A DNA stretch of 5,571 bases, taken from assembly GCA_025927665.1 (NCBI GenBank), contig JAICKZ010000216.1:1-5571 (forward strand), written 5' to 3'. The position numbers were made by a program, and so were the translations under genes. This stretch comes from Steroidobacteraceae bacterium (GTDB lineage Bacteria; Pseudomonadota; Gammaproteobacteria; Steroidobacterales; Steroidobacteraceae). Numbering within the stretch: the stretch's first letter is position 1; each line of letters opens with the position of its first letter. Under the pieces are notes generated by a model. That model was not told the origin of the DNA and did no database searches. It saw only the letters and a program-made list of their open reading frames with translations. Positions 1-5,571 of the stretch are shown here, in pieces.

Positions 1-1137
1 GTTTCTGGTTTTACTACCACCAGTGCAACCACCTTGATGCACTTGGATGAATTGCCCCGTTCTATTCTTTACTACCGTCATCAAATTCAATGGTTGGGCG
101 GCATCGGCATGGTCGTGTTGGCTGTTGCGTTATTACCGATGCTCGGTATCGGTGGCATGCAATTGCTTAAGGCCGAAACACCGGGTCAAGTTAAAGACAC
201 ACGTTTGACACCGCGTATTACCGAAACTGCAAAAGCATTGTGGTTGGTATATGTGTTGATCACTGCGGCCTGCGCTGGATGTTACTGGGCTGCAGGTATG
301 ACGCCTTTCGATGCCATTGGCCATAGCTTTTCCACTGTGTCCACAGGTGGATTTTCCAGTCATGATGCCGGATTGGGATACTTCAATAATCCTTCCATTG
401 AATACATTGCCACTTTCTTCATGTTCTTGGGCGGCATTAATTTTTCGCTGCACTTTATCGCTTGGCGACGAGTGCAATTCAGAAGCTACTTACGCGATTC
501 GGAGTGGCGTGTGTATGCAGGCGTATTGATTGTGGGCGTGGTGCTATTTACCACCACGTTGATTGTTACCGGTACTTTCAGTAATGACGGTTATTCATTT
601 CGTAGTGCATTGTTTCATGTCATGTCAATGTTGACGACCACGGGATACGAAACCACGGATATTACTGTATGGCCCGGTGCCTTACCGGTGATGTTGGTGT
701 TGATCACTTTTATGGGTGGTTGTGCGGGCTCAAGCGCTGGTGGCATGAAAGTGATTCGCTGGATGTTGATGTGGAAACAAGGAACGCGTGAAGTGAATCG
801 CTTGATGCATCCAAATGCCGTATTTGCAGTCAAACTTGGCGGCCGGCCCGTGCCATGGCGAGTCATCGATGCGGTGTGGGGATTCTTTGCAATTTATGTT
901 GTGTGCTTTGCAGCGCTGATGGTGTTGCTCATTGCCACCGGTGTGGATCAAGTCTCCGCATTCTCTGCCATTGCGGCCTGCATCAACAACGCAGGGCCAG
1001 GCCTCGGTTCAGTTGCAAACAACTTTGCAAGTATCAGCGAATCTGGAAAATGGATATGTGTATTGGCGATGTTATTGGGACGACTTGAAGTCTATCCATT
1101 GATCGTATTGATCACACCTGCGTTTTGGCGCAGATAA
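1..1137 (+). CDS. trkH: Trk-type potassium uptake protein TrkH (C-terminal part, 5' end off window)
   Basis: This is the membrane subunit that moves K+ inward, working in the inner membrane with the cytoplasmic NAD-binding subunit TrkA (known for the family). The frame is open from base 1, so the gene starts upstream; 378 codons are visible, against about 480 in E. coli TrkH. All four pore-loop filters are present, each with its glycine before F/Y/P: VSGFTTT at codons 1-7, STGGFSS at about 340-360, TTTGYET at about 634-654 and NNAGPGLG at about 985-1008. The block LQWLGGIG-like (QWLGGIGMVVLA) at 91-126 and the intramembrane gating-loop motif GGCAGSSAGGMKV at about 715-753 are also typical, as is the LLGRLEVYPL ending. 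Long hydrophobic segments alternate with short basic loops. A TTG at 34 is an internal codon rather than the start, because it lies after the first filter. No trkA is visible, and the following gene is functionally unrelated. The family call is secure; the exact paralogue (TrkH or TrkG) is not resolved. Confidence 0.95.
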   Translation, partial: VSGFTTTSATTLMHLDELPRSILYYRHQIQWLGGIGMVVLAVALLPMLGIGGMQLLKAETPGQVKDTRLTPRITETAKALWLVYVLITAACAGCYWAAGMTPFDAIGHSFSTVSTGGFSSHDAGLGYFNNPSIEYIATFFMFLGGINFSLHFIAWRRVQFRSYLRDSEWRVYAGVLIVGVVLFTTTLIVTGTFSNDGYSFRSALFHVMSMLTTTGYETTDITVWPGALPVMLVLITFMGGCAGSSAGGMKVIRWMLMWKQGTREVNRLMHPNAVFAVKLGGRPVPWRVIDAVWGFFAIYVVCFAALMVLLIATGVDQVSAFSAIAACINNAGPGLGSVANNFASISESGKWICVLAMLLGRLEVYPLIVLITPAFWRR

Positions 1138-1219
1138 TTCCAAACTTGACTCGTAGCGCGTCATCAAAAAACAGACAAGCAAGTGTGTTGGGATGATGTC
1201 TTGCAAAACTGTAAGCAAT

Positions 1220-1233
1220 GATATGTGATATGT
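1220..1233 (+). repeat. Tandem direct repeat GATATGT x2 just upstream of the AraC-type gene
   Basis: Two perfect adjacent copies of GATATGT occupy 1220-1226 and 1227-1233, ending four bases before the ATG at 1238. AraC-family proteins often bind direct repeats near their own promoters, but their sites are normally longer and spaced by about one helical turn, so an operator role is only a guess. The repeat sits where a ribosome binding site would be expected, and none is recognisable there. It may be chance. Confidence 0.35.
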
Positions 1234-1237
1234 TTAG

Positions 1238-2095
1238 ATGCTTATGTCTGCCAACGTTTCATACCTTAATTCGCCGCCCGCAACTCATCAACTGCTCGCC
1301 AGGCTTTCACAGTTGGTGGAGTCAGGTGAAGTTTTTGCTTGTGTACGTGTGCAGGCGAAATGCGCACATACACTGCACGCGGTCAGTATGGACGCCGCCT
1401 TGATTGTGTTACCGCTTGAGGGCAAGAAACGTGTTCGTTATCAACATGATTGGATACATGTAAGCCCGGGAGAAATTTTTCTAGTGCCGCATCCGCAGGT
1501 GCTCGACATTGAAAATATTCCTGACAGTTCTACGGGGCGTTATCTTGCCATTGGGTTGCCCTTGCAAGCGAATGTGTTGGAAGCAGCAAGGCAGTTGATT
1601 GGCGACCGGATAACCTATGCTGATGGCGCAGTGGCATCGGTGCCCCTTATCGATCATTTACGCGATTTTAACGATTGGCTTGACGCCATGGAACATCACG
1701 ATGTTGCACGTGCTCGTCTCGCATTAGTAGGCTTGATACTCAGGCTTTATGAACAGGGGCACCGTGGTTTATTGCAACCTGTAGCGCCCACCTTGGCAGC
1801 ACGTATTCGTGCAATGATTGCGATTGATCCGGCACGAGAGTGGTCTTCGCAAGAGGTTGAAGCGCATCTGGCAATGAGTGGTGCGACGCTGCGCCGAAAA
1901 TTGGCGACTGAAGGAACCGGTCTGCGTGAAGTCGTCATGGATGCACGCCTGTCGCAGGGGTTAACATTGTTATCGACTACTGACCTGCCGGTGAAAGCCG
2001 TCGCCGCCCGTGTTGGCTATATATCGGCATCCACGTTTGCAAAGCGATTTACTGAACGCTATGGTGTTGAACCTTCTCAACTTTGCAATGAATGA
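1238..2095 (+). CDS. AraC/XylS-family transcriptional regulator
   Basis: A 285-residue DNA-binding regulator of normal AraC-family length. The C-terminal third carries two helix-turn-helix motifs: the first at about residues 202-223 (WSSQEVEAHLAMSGATLRRK) and the second at about 250-271, with the family signature VAARVGYISASTFAKRF followed by ERYGVEPSQ. The N-terminal region (about residues 25-110) looks like a cupin-type effector or dimerisation domain, rich in beta strand and including a VSPGEIFLVPHPQ segment typical of the cupin turn; its ligand cannot be read from the sequence. A helical linker covers about 130-180. The start is uncertain: ATG at 1238 and ATG at 1244 are in the same frame and neither has a good Shine-Dalgarno sequence. 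It lies 100 bases after trkH and 81 bases before a co-oriented exported hydrolase, which is its most likely regulatory target (inference). AraC proteins are usually activators, but the direction of control is unknown here. Confidence 0.92.
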   Translation: MLMSANVSYLNSPPATHQLLARLSQLVESGEVFACVRVQAKCAHTLHAVSMDAALIVLPLEGKKRVRYQHDWIHVSPGEIFLVPHPQVLDIENIPDSSTGRYLAIGLPLQANVLEAARQLIGDRITYADGAVASVPLIDHLRDFNDWLDAMEHHDVARARLALVGLILRLYEQGHRGLLQPVAPTLAARIRAMIAIDPAREWSSQEVEAHLAMSGATLRRKLATEGTGLREVVMDARLSQGLTLLSTTDLPVKAVAARVGYISASTFAKRFTERYGVEPSQLCNE

Positions 2096-2102
2096 TCGAT
2101 TT

Positions 2103-2123
2103 GCGCTCGAAGCTGAGCGTTTT
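2103..2123 (+). terminator. Weak hairpin with short T run after the AraC-type gene
   Basis: CGCTC at 2104-2108 pairs with GAGCG at 2115-2119 around a six-base loop, and one G-T wobble can be added at 2103/2120. TTTT follows at 2120-2123. The five-base-pair stem is short for an intrinsic terminator, so this may only attenuate transcription into the next gene or do nothing. Confidence 0.25.
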
Positions 2124-2167
2124 GCACGAGTTCAATGTTCTAATCTCCGCGGGCTATTCACAACAGG

Positions 2168-2172
2168 TAAGG
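2168..2172 (+). promoter_or_regulatory. Shine-Dalgarno-like site for the MBL-fold hydrolase
   Basis: TAAGG ends four bases before the ATG at 2177. It is the best ribosome-binding match in this gap, and it supports this start, which also gives a complete signal peptide. Confidence 0.5.
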
Positions 2173-2176
2173 TCAT

Positions 2177-3034
2177 ATGCAATTACTCACACGTATTCTT
2201 ATTCGCCAATGCGCTTTTGCTATCTTCGCACTTCTAGCCATTTCGAATACTGCATCGGCGGCGACCGCTGCAAAAGTGCAGCTTTATAAACTCGATTGTG
2301 GTCGGATTGAGTTCCAGGACATGGGCTTTTTTTCGGACACCGGTGAATATGATGGTCATTCCGGTTCTGTGGTCGATACTTGCTTTCTGATTCGTCACCC
2401 AAAAGGCTTGCTGCTTTGGGATACAGGACTTGGCGATAAAATCGCTGAACAGAAGGATGGCGTCAACAATAATGGCATACATATGTATGTCGATACGCCT
2501 TTGCTGCAGCAGCTGAAGACATTGAACGTTACACCGGCAGATATCAATTTCCTTGCGTTCTCACATTTCCACTTCGATCATACAGGTAATGCGAATTTGT
2601 TTACTCATTCAACTTGGATAGTGAACAAGACCGAACTTGCAGGTGCGCTGGCAACGCCGCCCACATTTGGTGAGGATCCCTCGTTGATTAGTGAGCAAGC
2701 AAACGTTAAGAAGCAGATGATCGATGGTGACTACGATGTATTTGGTGACGGCTCTGTAAAAATACTCAAAGCACCGGGACATACGCCAGGACATCAAGTA
2801 TTGGAATTGCATTTGCAACACAGTGGTGTAGTTATTCTTGCTGGCGATTTATATCACACTACTGCCAATCGCGAAGAGCGTCGCGTGCCACCCATCAATA
2901 CCAGTCGCGCTGACACACTGGCTTCCATGGATCGCATTGAACGCATCGTCAAGAACACGCACGCACGACTTATTATTCAACACGAGGCAAAGGATGTGAA
3001 TGCGTTGCCAAAACTACCGGCATTTCTTGATTAA
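2177..3034 (+). CDS. Exported MBL-fold hydrolase, N-acyl-homoserine-lactonase-like
   Basis: A 285-residue metallo-beta-lactamase-fold enzyme with a Sec signal peptide: arginines at 6 and 10, a hydrophobic core at about 12-22, and a likely cleavage after ASA at 26-28, so it should act in the periplasm or outside. The binuclear metal site looks complete: SHFHFDH gives H130, H132, D134 and H135; APGHTPGH gives H202; AGDLYH gives D224; IIQHE gives H269. The early WDTGLGD block (81-87) is the usual strand before the metal motif. This order matches the AHL-lactonase branch (AiiA/AttM-like), whose known members open the lactone ring of quorum-sensing acyl-homoserine lactones. Substrate cannot be assigned from motifs alone; another lactone or ester is possible. 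AiiA has a tyrosine three residues after the bridging aspartate, whereas here Tyr226 is two after, so the active-site match is not exact. The gene follows the AraC regulator by 81 bases and ends before a strong terminator. Fold and metal site are secure; lactonase activity is moderate. Confidence 0.88.
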   Translation: MQLLTRILIRQCAFAIFALLAISNTASAATAAKVQLYKLDCGRIEFQDMGFFSDTGEYDGHSGSVVDTCFLIRHPKGLLLWDTGLGDKIAEQKDGVNNNGIHMYVDTPLLQQLKTLNVTPADINFLAFSHFHFDHTGNANLFTHSTWIVNKTELAGALATPPTFGEDPSLISEQANVKKQMIDGDYDVFGDGSVKILKAPGHTPGHQVLELHLQHSGVVILAGDLYHTTANREERRVPPINTSRADTLASMDRIERIVKNTHARLIIQHEAKDVNALPKLPAFLD

Positions 3035-3044
3035 TAAAAACAAC

Positions 3045-3076
3045 TGTCAGGAAGCGGAATGTTCCGCTTCCTGGTA
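3045..3076. terminator. Bidirectional intrinsic terminator between convergent genes
   Basis: A perfect 12-base inverted repeat, CAGGAAGCGGAA at 3048-3059 and TTCCGCTTCCTG at 3062-3073, lies between the stops of two convergent genes. In rightward RNA the stem can extend to 3045-3076 through two G-U pairs and one U-A pair, followed by an AT-rich stretch. In leftward RNA the stem is followed by ACAGTTGTTTTTATT, which has a clear T run. It should therefore stop both the hydrolase and the epimerase transcripts, more classically the latter. Confidence 0.8.
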
Positions 3077-3110
3077 TTAAAATAATATGGGTGCGTCCAT
3101 GGATGGATGA

Positions 3111-4268
3111 TCATGCAGAAAACGATTTCAATCCTTCGTCCAACTGCAAAATCGCAGCAACCAGATGATAAAACGAACTGGCCGGTGAAGGCTCATTGAC
3201 GAATGAACCATCGGGCAATTGTAGATCGAACCACAACCCGGGTACCGTTGTATTCAGATAAGGCATCAGTCCTGTCACTGCCTTATATGTCATTGACCAA
3301 TATTGATCCTCGCCCGTAATCTGCGCCGCCAACACGGCTGCTTTAATGCGTTCTGTTTGTGGCCAAAGGCGGGCATTTGCATCATGAATAGAAAAATCAT
3401 CGAGTAAAGTATTAATTGCCACATTGTTGCGAATGCCATGTTGTTCGCCGATGTATATCAATCTCAATGCAGCATCACGGCATTGTGCATCGTTACCATT
3501 GCATCTCAACAACAGCCATGCCCATTCAAATTGATGACCAGGTTCAACAATACGCCCTGCGAGCCCCGGTGCGGGTTGCCAGTCGTCAGTAAAAAACTCC
3601 AACAAGACGCCATTTCTTGACTGAATGAACTTGGTCATCGCAAGCTCAGTCAATTCTTCAACCAGAGTTGACCATGCAGAATGGGTGCTTATTTTTTGCC
3701 ACGTAAAGCAAGCCTCAAGCAAGTGCATATACGGATTGGATTCACGTCGTCCATTGCGAAAATCGTTGAAAATAAGCTTATTTTCGTGTGCATTCAATTG
3801 CCGCTGAATAGATCCAAGCAGGGTTAGTGCCAACGGTTCAAATTCTGCGCGAGTATCTAATGCACTTGATGCATAGGCCATTGCTAACAGCGCGAATGAT
3901 TGGTCGTACAAGAACACGCGATCATCTAATGTCATGCCATCGGCATCACACAGCGTGCGATAAAAACCATCTTCGTGACGATAGTACTTAACAAAGTAAT
4001 CCATACCACGTCGTATAATTCTTTTGACATCACCATGCCAACCGAATTGCTTTGCCATAGCAAAGCAAAATATTTGTCGCGGATGTATGCGTGAACGACG
4101 TGATTTGGCAATACCCTTACCTTGTTGATCAAGCAATTCCATAAAGCCACCATTGCGCGCATCGATACCTTGTTGCGCCCATAGTGGATAAGCGTGATTA
4201 ATCAACCAGGCAATAAGAAGATCACGTTGTGCGCTGACAACTTGTTTGATTGTTGAAGATGCCGGCAT
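3111..4268 (-). CDS. AGE-family sugar epimerase/isomerase
   Basis: A 385-residue cytoplasmic (no signal peptide) enzyme of the N-acylglucosamine 2-epimerase superfamily, which adopts an (alpha/alpha)6 barrel and interconverts aldoses and ketoses or C2 epimers. Family catalytic positions are present: an arginine in HPRQIFCFAMA (R64), H182 in NPYMHLLEA, the H245/E248 pair in EPGHQFEWAW, and H368 in SSFYHLV. Their order and the three-residue H-to-E spacing resemble the mannose/sulfoquinovose isomerase YihS as I recall it. Length fits the family (about 380-420). Family members act on mannose/fructose/glucose, cellobiose or mannobiose, or GlcNAc/ManNAc; the sequence does not decide which, though a neutral-hexose substrate is my preference given the esterase neighbour. 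Start: the ATG at 4268 gives the expected first helix; no convincing Shine-Dalgarno precedes it. It lies 131 bases downstream of the esterase gene on the same strand and ends at a shared terminator. Confidence 0.9.
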   Translation of the reverse strand: MPASSTIKQVVSAQRDLLIAWLINHAYPLWAQQGIDARNGGFMELLDQQGKGIAKSRRSRIHPRQIFCFAMAKQFGWHGDVKRIIRRGMDYFVKYYRHEDGFYRTLCDADGMTLDDRVFLYDQSFALLAMAYASSALDTRAEFEPLALTLLGSIQRQLNAHENKLIFNDFRNGRRESNPYMHLLEACFTWQKISTHSAWSTLVEELTELAMTKFIQSRNGVLLEFFTDDWQPAPGLAGRIVEPGHQFEWAWLLLRCNGNDAQCRDAALRLIYIGEQHGIRNNVAINTLLDDFSIHDANARLWPQTERIKAAVLAAQITGEDQYWSMTYKAVTGLMPYLNTTVPGLWFDLQLPDGSFVNEPSPASSFYHLVAAILQLDEGLKSFSA

Positions 4269-4340
4269 GTTGAATCAAACTTTACGTAGTCTTTATCGAG
4301 ACAAACAACGACTCATCGTAAAGATTTCGCTAAACAAGAT

Positions 4341-4346
4341 TGTCAA
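4341..4346 (-). promoter_or_regulatory. Consensus -35-like TTGACA upstream of the epimerase gene
   Basis: On the minus strand the sequence reads TTGACA exactly, 72 bases before the epimerase ATG and just after the hairpin at 4364-4390. No good -10 is found 16-18 bases downstream; the nearest candidate, TACGAT, is about 20 bases away. A promoter that lets the epimerase be transcribed separately is possible but weakly supported. Confidence 0.2.
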
Positions 4347-4363
4347 AATAACTGTCATGTGAA

Positions 4364-4390
4364 GCACAGACAGCTTGACGCTGTCTGTAC
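4364..4390 (-). terminator. Hairpin after the esterase gene
   Basis: ACAGACAGC at 4366-4374 and GCTGTCTGT at 4380-4388 form a perfect nine-base-pair stem with a five-base loop. In leftward RNA the stem grows to eleven pairs with one G-U and a closing G-C (4364/4390); in rightward RNA the tenth pair would be a C-A mismatch, which favours a minus-strand role. It starts ten bases after the esterase stop. No T run follows immediately (the downstream reads TTCACATGACAGTTATTTT), so it may be a partial terminator or an mRNA 3'-stabilising stem between the two genes. Confidence 0.5.
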
Positions 4391-4399
4391 ATCTGAATG

Positions 4400-5571
4400 T
4401 TAATGAATAGGCGCGTCAGTTCTGAACGGCAATGCCGGTAGGCCATTCTTGTTGTACAGATTTCCTTTCGGTGTATTACCCCAATCATAACGAACGGCTT
4501 TGGGTGAAGTGATGGCATCGTTACTGACGATCACTTCATTGCCCTCAATATGAGCTTGGGCCCATACAAATTTGCCGTCGTTGCCTGCAAGCGCAAAGCC
4601 TTTCAATTCGGTGCCATTCTTCATCATCAATCCAGATTCGACATGAGAAAAATGTAATCGCACCTTATTGCCGTCTACTTGCATGTGTTGATAACGCGGA
4701 CCGGAAGAAACAACGTTTTCATGATAGGCAACTTTGCGAGCCACCAGTGCCAGACGTCGGCCGACTTCTTGTTTGTTGCGAGGATGAATATCATCTGCAT
4801 CGCCGATATCGACGGCGGTCGCCATTCCAGTGTGCGGCAATGACAAAGTCATCTCCTGCGCTTCGCGCAATTCTGCCCAAGGATATTCTGCAGGTTGTGG
4901 CCTGTCGCTACCGTAACCTGCAAGTTGCACAAACAGGAAAGGAAAATCATATCCCCATGCAGCGCGCCAATCCCGAATCAATGCTGGAAACAAACTGTGA
5001 TATTGCGTGGCGCGACCCGCATTCGTTTCACCCTGATACCAAATAGCACCTTTAATCTTGAACGCATCCAATGGTGCGATCATGGCATTGAATAATATTG
5101 TTGGCGCTTGAGGAAAGGCAGTGCGGAATTCTGCAACCGATGGCAATTCAGGTAGATCGGTAAGATCAGGGCCCGATTGCGCTTTCCACTCTCCCGCAAG
5201 CGAAATATTTTGCTCACCTACAACCATAAAGACATCTGCCGGATCAACATAACTGCCAACAAATCCGTTACCCGAATCATTGTTTCCAATCACGCGAATA
5301 GCAATGACATTGTCACCTGCATGCAAGTATTCGCTCGGCACCGAATAATTGCGTGACAGGGTACTGCCATTGGTAGTACCTACTTGATTGCCATTGACGA
5401 AAGTAATGTCCTTATCGGTCCATTTGGAAAGATGTAGAGAGATGCCTTGTTTCGCCTGCTCATCCGTCAGTTGAATATGTTTGCGATACCATACGATTCC
5501 ATCGAAATCTTTGAATATCTTCGTCGGCCATATTTGCGGCTGCGTAGTGACCAACCATTGCGAATCGTCCA
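4400..5571 (-). CDS. Sialate O-acetylesterase-like carbohydrate esterase (C-terminal part, 5' end off window)
   Basis: A carbohydrate O-acetylesterase of the SASA/DUF303 type with an SGNH-hydrolase core. The frame stays open to the right edge; 389 residues are visible, whereas family members are usually about 500-650, so the catalytic-serine block (GQSN-type) lies off the window. Counting from the TTG codon at 5554 as residue 1 (not the true start): residues 18-105 (WYRKHI, then HLSKWTDKDITFVNG, then AGDNVIAIRV) form a beta-sandwich insert; 168-180, KGAIWYQGETNAG, is the conserved hydrolase block; DADDIHP at 252-258 supplies the Asp/His pair with H257 as probable catalytic His; a short beta-rich tail follows to residue 384. 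Family members deacetylate sialic acids, and relatives in plant-polysaccharide loci act on acetylated xylan or other hemicellulose oligosaccharides. With an AGE epimerase next door and no other sialic-acid gene visible, a plant-glycan role is my inference. Localisation cannot be judged because the N-terminus is missing. Confidence 0.92.
   Translation of the reverse strand, partial: DDSQWLVTTQPQIWPTKIFKDFDGIVWYRKHIQLTDEQAKQGISLHLSKWTDKDITFVNGNQVGTTNGSTLSRNYSVPSEYLHAGDNVIAIRVIGNNDSGNGFVGSYVDPADVFMVVGEQNISLAGEWKAQSGPDLTDLPELPSVAEFRTAFPQAPTILFNAMIAPLDAFKIKGAIWYQGETNAGRATQYHSLFPALIRDWRAAWGYDFPFLFVQLAGYGSDRPQPAEYPWAELREAQEMTLSLPHTGMATAVDIGDADDIHPRNKQEVGRRLALVARKVAYHENVVSSGPRYQHMQVDGNKVRLHFSHVESGLMMKNGTELKGFALAGNDGKFVWAQAHIEGNEVIVSNDAITSPKAVRYDWGNTPKGNLYNKNGLPALPFRTDAPIH

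Noticed and set aside
133..477. Minus-strand open frame of 114 codons inside trkH
   Set aside because: It is antisense to conserved TrkH filter sequences and its translation shows no recognisable domain.
1146..1170. Imperfect hairpin TGAC...GTCA followed by an A run after trkH
   Set aside because: The stem is four plus two pairs with a mismatch, and it is followed by A rather than T in the direction of trkH transcription, so it is not a convincing terminator.
1179..1204. GCAAG/CTTGC inverted repeat before the AraC-type gene
   Set aside because: Only five pairs with a 16-base loop; this is expected by chance and has no flanking T run.
2177..3034. Metallo-beta-lactamase-fold protein read as an antibiotic-resistance carbapenemase
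   Set aside because: The motif is HxHxDH with APGHTPGH and a bridging Asp, which is the hydrolase/lactonase arrangement. The true class B beta-lactamases have a different ligand set, including a cysteine in the B1 type.
3097..3115. Short ATGG repeat and CCATGG palindrome between the convergent genes
   Set aside because: Too short to be a meaningful repeat or site, and nothing nearby would use it.
4747..5046. Plus-strand open frame of 99 codons inside the esterase gene
   Set aside because: It is antisense to a well-conserved catalytic region, has no family resemblance or ribosome binding site, and is best explained as an overlap artefact.
3111..5571. Sialic-acid catabolism operon (sialate esterase plus GlcNAc/ManNAc epimerase)
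   Set aside because: Both family names are compatible, but no sialidase, neuraminate lyase, kinase or sialic-acid transporter is visible, and both families are common in plant-polysaccharide loci. Kept only as an alternative.

Overview
The window looks like ordinary chromosomal DNA of a Gram-negative proteobacterium, most likely a gammaproteobacterium. The evidence is the close gammaproteobacterial character of the TrkH protein, a Sec-type signal peptide on a metallo-hydrolase, an AraC-type regulator, and base composition that looks moderate by eye (not counted). A plant-polysaccharide degrader of the Cellvibrio or Xanthomonas kind would fit the carbohydrate genes, but that is inference. I see no tRNA, rRNA, CRISPR array, insertion sequence, integrase, phage gene or broken gene.

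Layout. Positions 1-1137 (+) hold the last three quarters of a TrkH potassium transporter subunit, cut by the left edge. A 100-base gap follows, with a tandem 7-base repeat next to the following start. Positions 1238-2095 (+) encode an AraC/XylS-family regulator. After 81 bases comes 2177-3034 (+), an exported metallo-beta-lactamase-fold hydrolase of the N-acyl-homoserine-lactonase-like group. A strong, probably bidirectional hairpin terminator at 3045-3076 separates this rightward block from a leftward block. The leftward block has an AGE-family sugar epimerase/isomerase at 4268-3111 (-). Upstream of it in transcription order is a sialate O-acetylesterase-like carbohydrate esterase, from 4400 to beyond the right edge (-).

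How they may work together. The AraC regulator and the lactonase-like enzyme are adjacent and co-oriented, so the regulator may control the hydrolase. The esterase and the epimerase probably belong to one carbohydrate-use locus continuing to the right: the esterase would remove acetyl groups from a glycan or oligosaccharide, and the epimerase/isomerase would convert a released sugar (a mannose/glucose/fructose-type or N-acylhexosamine substrate) into a form the central pathways use. A hairpin lies in the 131-base gap between these two genes, so they may be only partly co-transcribed. TrkH appears to be an unrelated housekeeping neighbour.

I found no clear sign of a wholly new system. The most interesting element is the exported lactonase-like hydrolase next to its putative regulator.
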